Assembly: GCA_002327415.1 (NCBI GenBank)
Contig: DCVU01000148.1
Location: 8,410-21,132, forward strand
Direction of reading: 5' to 3'
From: Smithella sp. UBA2180
Lineage (GTDB): Bacteria; Desulfobacterota; Syntrophia; Syntrophales; Smithellaceae
Length of the DNA stretch: 12,723 nucleotides
Under the pieces are notes generated by a model. That model searched no databases and was not told where the DNA came from. It saw nothing but the letters and a program-made list of their open reading frames with translations. Both the position numbers and the translations under genes were made by a program. Below are positions 7,366-12,723 of this stretch, piece by piece. Numbering within the stretch: the stretch's first letter is position 1; each line of letters opens with the position of its first letter.

Positions 7366-8493
7366 CTAACCTCCCAATATATCATTCAGCAGCTTCTGTT
7401 TGAGGCTTTTCAGGGTTTCTTTTTGCTTGCGGACTAATTCCCTTGTCTCATCAAATTGTTTGAATACATCTATCAATTTAGCTTGTTTTTCTTTCTTCGG
7501 CAAAACAAATTCTTGCTGCGCCAATGTTTTCCATTTGATGGTTGGCGAAAGCGAGCCTTCGGAAATCTGCACGGCGCGATTCATGAATTCATCGGATTGC
7601 ATAAAGTAAGGCAGGAAATCTTTTTCAATGTTTTGCTCATTGGCTCGCAACACCATGCTGTGCGCTGAAACGATTCCATCAAAATCAGCAACGGCGACCT
7701 TTCGCAAGTAGGCCCGGCGTTTGCCGAAGATAATATCGCCTTTGTAGATTGTCAATTTCGTGCCGATAACGTCTGCAGGCTTGCCTTTGCGTCTGATAAC
7801 TAAATCGTCACAATCCAAATGCTCCAAGCCAACATAAGTATCCAGCAATGTTTCCCTTGGCTCGACACGCTCTGAAATGTTCAAAGCTGTTTTGTCAAAC
7901 TTCACTTTTTCAAAATCTTCTGTAGTCAAGAAATTGCCAAATTGCTTTTTCTCGCTGAACAATTCACGCAACAATTGATTTTTTAAATTCAGTAAATTAT
8001 TTTCTTGGCTATCCACCTGCTCCATTGCATTTTCTATGCTTTGGAATAAAGCAGCTATATTTTTTTGCTCTTTGAGAGGAGGAAGGGGAATTTTATATTG
8101 CTTAACCATTGGCACAGTTAGTTGTGGTATTGATGTGCCACTTGATGTAAAATTAATATTACCAATTACGAATTTCAAAAAAAACAAATCAACAACATCA
8201 CTATTTGGTATTACAACAATTAACCTTATTACCGGGTAAAATTTTTCTTCTCTTATCTCAGAATAACCAATTGTTCCTCTTGCTGAAATTGTAATGCTTG
8301 GTTTTGTTACTTTTTTAATGTTGGTGTATCCGTATAATCCTTTGTTTTTTTCACTATTTGAAAAAATTGGGATGTTAAGTTTGTTCGTTTTTATTTTGGA
8401 AAAACTGTGTTTAGGGACATCTCCCCCTGCAAATATATCTTCACAAACTTCACCCAATTTTTTTACTTCCCATTTATCTTTTCTCAACTTCAT
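7366..8493 (-). CDS. hsdS: Type I restriction-modification specificity subunit HsdS
   Basis: HsdS binds the two halves of the split recognition sequence and directs both methylation (with HsdM) and cutting (with HsdR). The 375-residue product shows the usual duplicated plan. TRD1 (about 8-138) starts with WEVKKLGEVCEDI. The first conserved helix (about 139-183) is PLKEQKNIAALFQSIENAMEQ and a coiled-coil-like run ending NLKNQLLRELF. TRD2 (about 187-330) contains YVGLEHLD, GDIIFGKRRAYLRK and SAHSMVLR. The closing helix (about 333-373) has KKEKQAKLIDVFKQFDETRELVRKQKETLKSLKQKLL. TRD1 DNA (8082-8472) is visibly AT-rich compared with TRD2. The ATG overlaps the hsdM stop by 4 bases (ATGA), so translation is probably coupled. 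The recognised DNA sequence cannot be predicted from reading alone. Confidence 0.96.
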   Translation of the reverse strand: MKLRKDKWEVKKLGEVCEDIFAGGDVPKHSFSKIKTNKLNIPIFSNSEKNKGLYGYTNIKKVTKPSITISARGTIGYSEIREEKFYPVIRLIVVIPNSDVVDLFFLKFVIGNINFTSSGTSIPQLTVPMVKQYKIPLPPLKEQKNIAALFQSIENAMEQVDSQENNLLNLKNQLLRELFSEKKQFGNFLTTEDFEKVKFDKTALNISERVEPRETLLDTYVGLEHLDCDDLVIRRKGKPADVIGTKLTIYKGDIIFGKRRAYLRKVAVADFDGIVSAHSMVLRANEQNIEKDFLPYFMQSDEFMNRAVQISEGSLSPTIKWKTLAQQEFVLPKKEKQAKLIDVFKQFDETRELVRKQKETLKSLKQKLLNDILGG

Positions 8494-9965
8494 ATTTCAA
8501 TTCCAATAGCTCTTAGCTGAGTAAATAAATTTTCTAGCGAAACATTGATTTTCTTTTGACCTTTTTTTACTTCCGCAATTAAAACTTCGGTATTATGCTC
8601 ATTTGTAACTTCCGCCATCTTTATATACAACTGCAAACTCAAATTCCCATTGTTTGCCAGTACGTCATCTTTGCTCATCACTTTGGCAAATCCATCTACA
8701 TCTTTGAACTTCCAATAAGCGTTACTAATTTTTTTGATGTGTTGTGGTTCAAGCCAAGCATTGGTTCGTTCGATTCGTAATTCATTGATAGCGTTGATAA
8801 AAATGATTTTGCCTTTACGCTCTTTAGGCTTTTTCATGCGGCAGACCAACAGGCAGCTCTCCATACTGCTGTTGTAAAATAAATTCTTGCCCAGGCCAAT
8901 CACCGCGTCCACATAATCGCCTTCAACCATCTTCTTGCGAATATCACTCTCGGCATCGCGAAATAACACGCCATGTGGCCACAGAGTTACACTACGCCCT
9001 GAATCTGGTTTCAGGCTGGCCATGATATGTTGTTGAAAAGCATAGTCTGCATTTCCTTGCGGCGGCGTGCCCCAGATGTTTCTGCCGAAGGGGTCTTTCA
9101 TCCATTTGGCTTGATTCCATCGCTTCACGCTGTACGGCGGGTTTGCCATAATCACATCAAATTTCCGCAGTTCATCATTTTCCAAAATTTGCGGGTTATC
9201 CAGCGTATCGCCTTGCACAATCAAAAATTCATCGACATTATGCATGAACATATTGATGCGGGCAATCGCGGAGGTAATCAGATTTAATTCCTGTCCATAC
9301 AATTTGAGCGTGCGATAGTCCTTGCCGTGCTCTTTGAGATGCAACGCGCTATTGAGCAAGATGCCGCCGCTCCCGCAAGCGGGATCATATACACTCTCCC
9401 CCGGCTTTGGGTCGGTAAGCATTGTCATCAGCTTGACAACCGTGCGGTTTGTATAAAACTCGGCGGCGGTATGCCCGCTGTCATCGGCAAATTTCTTGAT
9501 GAGGTATTCATAGCCTTCGCCCATGACGTCGTGCGGCACTTCTGCGACAGACAATTTGTATTTGGAGAAATGTTCAATTAAATCAATCATTTTTTCGTCG
9601 CACATGCGGCGTTTGTTTGTCCATTGAGCGTCGCCGAAAACATCGTGAAGCATATCGAAATTGGCTTTTTCAATTTCATGCAATGCTTTTTGCAATGCCA
9701 TACCCACATTGGTTGTTTTCCTTCTTATCTCTTCCCAATGACAGCCTTTAGGAATCTGGAATCGATGCTGTTCCCCGAATTCGGCATAAGTCAAGTCTCC
9801 GCCGCTTTCGTCAAGTGCCTGCTGATATTCTTCCTCCCACAAATCGCTAATACGCTTGAAAAATAATAAAGGAAAAATATATTGTTTGAAATCCGCTGCG
9901 TCAATTAATCCGCGCAGGATGTTGGCTGCGCCCCAGAGGTAAGCTTCGAGTTCTTTTGTTTGCAT
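8490..9965 (-). CDS. hsdM: Type I restriction-modification DNA methyltransferase subunit HsdM
   Basis: HsdM methylates adenine (N6) within the site chosen by HsdS, using S-adenosylmethionine, and protects host DNA. The 491-residue product has the N-terminal helical domain (LEAYLWGAANILRGLIDAADFKQYIFPLLFFKRISD), the bridge EYLIKKFADDSGHTAAEFYTNRTVVKLM (153-180), SAM-binding motif I DPACGSGG (194-201), and catalytic motif IV NPPY (275-278), the form expected of N6-adenine enzymes. It is the first gene of the operon. AAGGA lies about 12 bases before the ATG, a slightly long spacing. A candidate -35/-10 pair lies about 160 bases upstream. The next gene, hsdS, overlaps its stop by 4 bases, which keeps the M:S ratio coupled. 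The start at MQTKELEAYLWGAANILRG agrees with family N-termini. Confidence 0.97.
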   Translation of the reverse strand: MQTKELEAYLWGAANILRGLIDAADFKQYIFPLLFFKRISDLWEEEYQQALDESGGDLTYAEFGEQHRFQIPKGCHWEEIRRKTTNVGMALQKALHEIEKANFDMLHDVFGDAQWTNKRRMCDEKMIDLIEHFSKYKLSVAEVPHDVMGEGYEYLIKKFADDSGHTAAEFYTNRTVVKLMTMLTDPKPGESVYDPACGSGGILLNSALHLKEHGKDYRTLKLYGQELNLITSAIARINMFMHNVDEFLIVQGDTLDNPQILENDELRKFDVIMANPPYSVKRWNQAKWMKDPFGRNIWGTPPQGNADYAFQQHIMASLKPDSGRSVTLWPHGVLFRDAESDIRKKMVEGDYVDAVIGLGKNLFYNSSMESCLLVCRMKKPKERKGKIIFINAINELRIERTNAWLEPQHIKKISNAYWKFKDVDGFAKVMSKDDVLANNGNLSLQLYIKMAEVTNEHNTEVLIAEVKKGQKKINVSLENLFTQLRAIGIEI

Positions 9966-10121
9966 TAATTACGGTTTTCCTTCACTGTGTTTCCTGAAAT
10001 TAAAATTTCCTTTATTGTACCGTACAGTTGACCGTGAACTACCCAATGCGGAACTGAGTTGTGAATCGTTGGGCACGATCTACCGAATTACGAAAATCTT
10101 TTAAAATATTAATAGTTTGGA

Positions 10122-10150
10122 TTTATAAACACTTGACATTTATTTTGCAA
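10122..10150 (-). promoter_or_regulatory. Candidate sigma70-type promoter for hsdM-hsdS-dinD-hsdR
   Basis: On the - strand, TTGCAA (10150-10145) is followed after exactly 17 bases by TATAAA (10127-10122), a 4/6 and 5/6 match to the -35 and -10 boxes. Transcription would start near 10115 and leave a leader of about 150 bases before hsdM. It was found by eye in AT-rich DNA, so a chance match is possible. Confidence 0.45.
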
Positions 10151-10161
10151 CAATTTATTTT
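10133..10161 (+). promoter_or_regulatory. Candidate + strand promoter, overlapping the hsd promoter
   Basis: A perfect TTGACA (10133-10138) is followed after 17 bases by TATTTT (10156-10161), a 4/6 match to the -10 box. If real, it would drive prmC through the palindromic repeat and would overlap the - strand hsd promoter candidate, so the two could compete. Confidence 0.35.
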
Positions 10162-10175
10162 CATTAATGCTTGTC

Positions 10176-10270
10176 ATACCGGACCGGATCCGGTATCCAA
10201 ACGTCGTCCCGGCGCAGGCCGGGAACCAGCACTTTAATAGATACTGGATTCTCCCGTATCGGGTACGGAG
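10176..10270. repeat. Dispersed palindromic intergenic repeat (REP/MITE-like) with three hairpins
   Basis: Three stems lie in a row. ATACCGGA (10176-10183) pairs perfectly with TCCGGTAT (10189-10196). TCCCGGC (10207-10213) pairs with GCCGGGA (10218-10224) over a GCAG loop. CCGTA pairs with TACGG inside 10251-10270. CCAG at 10226-10229 and CTGG at 10244-10247 add a looser outer pairing. The wording, GTCATACCGGA ... GGTATCCA, CCCGGCGCAGGCCGGGAACCAG, ACTGGATTC, is typical of a multi-copy repeat found between genes in many proteobacterial genomes. The usual closing ATGAC is not seen, so the right end seems degenerate. Copy number in this genome cannot be judged from the window. Confidence 0.7.
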
Positions 10271-10300
10271 CAGGCTCTTCGTCGTGCTTCGCTTGCACGG

Positions 10301-10330
10301 TTGACAAAATGGTGTCTTAATTATTATTAG
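10301..10330 (+). promoter_or_regulatory. Candidate promoter for prmC-murA-hisD
   Basis: A perfect TTGACA (10301-10306) is followed by TATTAT (10322-10327, 5/6 match, 15-base spacer) or TATTAG (10325-10330, 4/6 match, 18-base spacer). It sits about 25 bases before the prmC ATG, so the leader would be very short. A promoter is expected here because the hsd operon upstream is transcribed the other way. Confidence 0.5.
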
Positions 10331-10354
10331 ACTATACGTACTGCAGAATATATC

Positions 10355-11206
10355 ATGACAGTTCACGACATTCTCAATGAGTCAACAAAATCTTTAGAAG
10401 CGGTGGCTATTCCTTCTGCCCGGCTCGACGCGGAAGTTTTGCTTTCTTTTTGCCTTGGTTGCGACAGACTGGAATTTTACAAAAATTCGGACATGACCAT
10501 CAGCGAAACTAAGCTTGCCGCGTTTAGAAATCTCATTGCCAGACGAATAAAATGGGAGCCGGTGGCCTACATTACCGGCCGTAAAGAATTCTGGTCTTTC
10601 ACTGTGGAAGTAAATAGCTCTGTGCTCATTCCACGTCCTGATACCGAAGTCATTGTTGAAGAAACCATCAACATTTGCGGCAAAATAGATTCTTCAGAAA
10701 TAAAGATTTTGGATATCGGCACAGGCAGCGGCGCTATTGCCCTGGCTTTGGCTAAAGAAATTTCCCAGGCAAAAGTTATGGCCACAGATATTTCGCCAGC
10801 GGCGCTCAATCAGGCAAAAAAAAATGCCTGCGCTATGCAAATGGACAATAAAATTGACTTTCGTCATGGTAATTTATTTGAACCGGTTGAAGGTGTTTTT
10901 GATATCATCGTCTGCAACCCGCCCTATATTTCGACCAAGGATTATGAAGAGCTTCCAGCGGGAGTAAGGGATTATGAACCGGCGATTGCTCTTTTGGCCG
11001 GTAAAAAGGGAACTGAATTTTACGAAAAGTTAATATATCAGGCGATAGATCATTTAGAAAAAAATGGTTGGCTTTTGATGGAAATTGGAGCTAAACAGGA
11101 AAAAACAGTTCGTGAAATTATCGAGGAATCCGGATTTTATGACAGCGTAGAGATGCGCAGAGATTATGCCGGATTGCCGCGTGTAATGAGAGCAAGGAGA
11201 AAATAA
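10355..11206 (+). CDS. prmC: Release factor glutamine methyltransferase PrmC (HemK)
   Basis: PrmC transfers a methyl group from S-adenosylmethionine to the side-chain amide of the Gln in the GGQ motif of release factors 1 and 2, which makes peptide release efficient. The 283-residue product has the family's N-terminal helical domain (about 1-75) that grips the release factor and the signature ITGRKEFWSFTVEVNSSVL ahead of IPRPDTE (about 92-98). SAM motif I is ILDIGTGSGAIALALA (118-133), and the substrate-binding NPPYIS is at 188-193. NPPY is shared with N6-adenine methylases, but the order of blocks and the IPRPDTE motif settle the call. No Shine-Dalgarno is visible before the ATG, but an in-frame TAG a few codons upstream and the lack of other starts leave no alternative. 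Its substrate RF1 is encoded by prfA, 7.8 kb to the left. The stop codon abuts the murA start. Confidence 0.97.
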   Translation: MTVHDILNESTKSLEAVAIPSARLDAEVLLSFCLGCDRLEFYKNSDMTISETKLAAFRNLIARRIKWEPVAYITGRKEFWSFTVEVNSSVLIPRPDTEVIVEETINICGKIDSSEIKILDIGTGSGAIALALAKEISQAKVMATDISPAALNQAKKNACAMQMDNKIDFRHGNLFEPVEGVFDIIVCNPPYISTKDYEELPAGVRDYEPAIALLAGKKGTEFYEKLIYQAIDHLEKNGWLLMEIGAKQEKTVREIIEESGFYDSVEMRRDYAGLPRVMRARRK

Positions 11207-12454
11207 GTGGACAAGATAGTTATTAATGGAGGTAAACCCCTCCACGGCAACGTTCAGATAAGCGGCGCGAAAAATGCGGCGCTGCCGGTTTTGGCCTCGG
11301 CATTGTTGACGACAGGAACCAATACATTTCATAATATTCCCGATTTGATGGATATTAAAACGATAAAAAAACTTTTGTGCAGTATGGGAGCCCAGATTGA
11401 AGGTGAAGAAACCGTTAAAATTAATGTTGATAAAATTATCAGCCATACCGCTTCCTATGATCTTGTAAAAACAATGAGAGCTTCCATTTTAGTTTTGGGG
11501 CCGCTGGTTGCCCGTGCGGGAGTGGCGCGCGTATCTCTTCCGGGAGGATGCGCCATCGGCGCGCGGCCGGTCAATCTTCATCTCAAAGCATTGGAAGATA
11601 TGGGCGCTCATGTCGAATTAAAAAGCGGCTATGTTGAAGCAAAGGCTAAAAAATTAAAAGGCGCAGAAATCTACTTTGATTTACCCACTGTAACCGGCAC
11701 CGAAAATATAATGATGGCGGCGACTTTAGCCCAGGGTACCACGGTTTTGAACAATGCCGCGCGCGAGCCGGAAATTGTCAATCTTGCGGATGTTTTAAAA
11801 AGTATGGGAGCTAAAATCAGCGGAGCGGGGACTGACGTAATAACGATCAAAGGTGTTACCTCTATGAAACCAACGGAAGCTTTTATTATTCCTGACCGGA
11901 TTGAAGCGGGGACTTTTATGATTGCCGCAGGTATGACGCACGGCGAAATAAATATTGTCGGCTGCAATCCTCATCATCTGGAAACGTTGATCAATAAATT
12001 ACGAGATACCGGCATGAAGATTTCGCCCATTAAAAACGGTCTGAAAGTATCTGCCGGCGGGAAAATAAACAGTGTTGATGTGAAGACTCTTCCTTATCCG
12101 GGATTTCCCACTGATTTACAGGCGCAGATGATGGCTTATATGAGTATCGGCGGAGGTTTGAGCGTGATTTCCGAAACTGTTTTTGAAAACAGATTTATGC
12201 ATGTCAGCGAACTTTTGCGCATGGGCGCGGATATTGTAATTCAGGGCGGCAACGCGATTGTCCGCGGCGTTTCTACGCTGCGTGGCGCGCAAACAATGGC
12301 TACTGATTTGCGAGCATCGGCTTCTCTGGTTTTGGCAGCTTTAGTAGCTGAAGGCACAACGGAGATTTCCCGCGTTTATCATATTGACCGCGGATATCAG
12401 ACAATAGAGAAGAAATTTTCCGCGTTGGGAGCGGATATAAAAAGGATAAAATAA
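11207..12454 (+). CDS. murA: UDP-N-acetylglucosamine 1-carboxyvinyltransferase MurA
   Basis: MurA does the first committed step of peptidoglycan synthesis in the cytoplasm, moving the enolpyruvyl group of PEP to UDP-GlcNAc. The 415-residue product starts at GTG (11207-11209), immediately after the prmC TAA, with AAGGAG seven bases upstream. That start gives the standard MDKIVINGGKPLHGNVQISGAKNA. Visible active-site features are Lys22-Asn23 in SGAKNAALP and Cys115 in LPGGCAIGARPVNLH, the Cys attacked by fosfomycin, so sensitivity of the enzyme itself is expected. PGFPTDLQAQ and the C-terminal DRGYQTIEKKFSALGA are also present. Two internally similar halves form the usual inside-out barrel. It is co-transcribed with prmC and hisD with no spacing. 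Confidence 0.98.
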   Translation: MDKIVINGGKPLHGNVQISGAKNAALPVLASALLTTGTNTFHNIPDLMDIKTIKKLLCSMGAQIEGEETVKINVDKIISHTASYDLVKTMRASILVLGPLVARAGVARVSLPGGCAIGARPVNLHLKALEDMGAHVELKSGYVEAKAKKLKGAEIYFDLPTVTGTENIMMAATLAQGTTVLNNAAREPEIVNLADVLKSMGAKISGAGTDVITIKGVTSMKPTEAFIIPDRIEAGTFMIAAGMTHGEINIVGCNPHHLETLINKLRDTGMKISPIKNGLKVSAGGKINSVDVKTLPYPGFPTDLQAQMMAYMSIGGGLSVISETVFENRFMHVSELLRMGADIVIQGGNAIVRGVSTLRGAQTMATDLRASASLVLAALVAEGTTEISRVYHIDRGYQTIEKKFSALGADIKRIK

Positions 12455-12723
12455 ATGAAGATCATTAAATCCAACGCGGCTGAATTTAAAAAATTCTTTA
12501 GTGAATTGCGCCTCAGGGGCGGTGTCCATTCACCGGACCTTTTGTCATGCGTAGCAAAGATTGTGAGCGATGTTGCGGTCCAAGGCGATAAAGCTTTATT
12601 TACATACACGGCTAAGTTTGACGGTTATAAATTAACCGCGGCTACGGCGGAAGTGACGCTTGCGGAAAAAAAGAAAGCACTGGCGCAGATCAAACCTCAG
12701 GATTTGAAATTAATAAAATTGGC
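12455..12723 (+). CDS. hisD: Histidinol dehydrogenase, N-terminal part (3' end outside window)
   Basis: HisD performs the last two NAD-dependent oxidations of histidine synthesis, from L-histidinol to L-histidine. The ATG directly follows the murA TAA, with AAGGA about eight bases upstream inside murA. The frame stays open to the window edge and gives 89 residues. The visible text, starting MKIIKSNAAEFKKFFSELRLRGG and continuing with VAKIVSDVAVQGDKALFTYTAKFDGYKL, fits the N-terminal helical region of HisD: the VxxIVxDVxxxGDxALxxYTxxFDG pattern is characteristic. Catalytic and zinc-binding residues lie beyond the window. The place after murA agrees with its position in this cluster in Desulfobacterota. 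The call rests on the N-terminus alone but is fairly secure. Confidence 0.9.
   Translation, partial: MKIIKSNAAEFKKFFSELRLRGGVHSPDLLSCVAKIVSDVAVQGDKALFTYTAKFDGYKLTAATAEVTLAEKKKALAQIKPQDLKLIKL

Larger units (their letters stand above)
9966..10354. other. Divergent intergenic region between hsdM and prmC
   Basis: This 389-base stretch holds no believable gene. From left to right: the hsdM ribosome binding site and leader; a cluster of short dyads (10016-10060); AT-rich DNA with candidate promoters in both directions (10101-10165); a dispersed palindromic repeat (10171-10270); a short CGTGC/GCACG stem (10283-10299); and a candidate prmC promoter (10301-10330). A possible - strand frame here (10109-10366) translates to peptides such as PACAGTT and RSGMT, which are typical by-products of such repeats rather than a protein. 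Confidence 0.8.

Noticed and set aside
2521..10354. ATATATC at 2521-2527 and again at 10348-10354 as a target-site duplication of the inserted block
   Set aside because: Seven A/T-rich bases shared over this distance are expected by chance, and no transposase or terminal inverted repeat goes with them.
10109..10366. 85-residue open frame on the - strand between hsdM and prmC
   Set aside because: It runs through the palindromic repeat and yields the PACAGTT/RSGMT-type peptide typical of such repeats. It has no ribosome binding site and overlaps the prmC start.

Overview
The window reads as a bacterial chromosome segment, probably from a Desulfobacterota/Deltaproteobacteria lineage of the Syntrophus/Smithella kind. 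That placement is inferred from the order rho-rpmE-prfA ... prmC-murA-hisD and from the look of the proteins; no 16S or other decisive marker is present.

Left part (1-2520, + strand): the 3' end of rho, then rpmE (ribosomal protein L31, zinc-binding form) with a strong intrinsic terminator behind it, then prfA (release factor 1). Right part (10355-12723, + strand): prmC (the methyltransferase that modifies the GGQ glutamine of RF1), murA and the 5' end of hisD, packed with 0-base spacing. prfA and prmC act on each other and are commonly neighbours, so the roughly 7.8 kb between them looks like an insertion into a conserved housekeeping cluster.

Inserted part (about 2521-10354): first, a papain-family cysteine peptidase gene on the + strand, broken by two separate one-base losses although its Cys, His and Asn catalytic codons all survive. 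A 17-bp perfect hairpin follows and closes both converging transcription units. Then comes a complete type I restriction-modification operon on the - strand, in the order hsdM-hsdS-dinD-hsdR, with junctions of 4 bases overlap, 2 bases gap and 2 bases gap. The third gene is a DinD-family (DNA-damage-inducible protein D) protein placed between the specificity and restriction subunits. The first target-recognition domain of HsdS is strikingly AT-rich (about 29% GC by hand count, against about 46% for the second domain), which suggests a swapped-in specificity module.

The 389-base divergent region between hsdM and prmC (9966-10354) holds candidate promoters in both directions, short dyads that might be an operator, and a dispersed palindromic repeat element with several hairpins.

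Nothing here amounts with confidence to a wholly new system. The most interesting unit is the tightly coupled hsdM-hsdS-dinD-hsdR operon, in which a presumed RecA modulator is co-expressed with a DNA-cleaving restriction complex.
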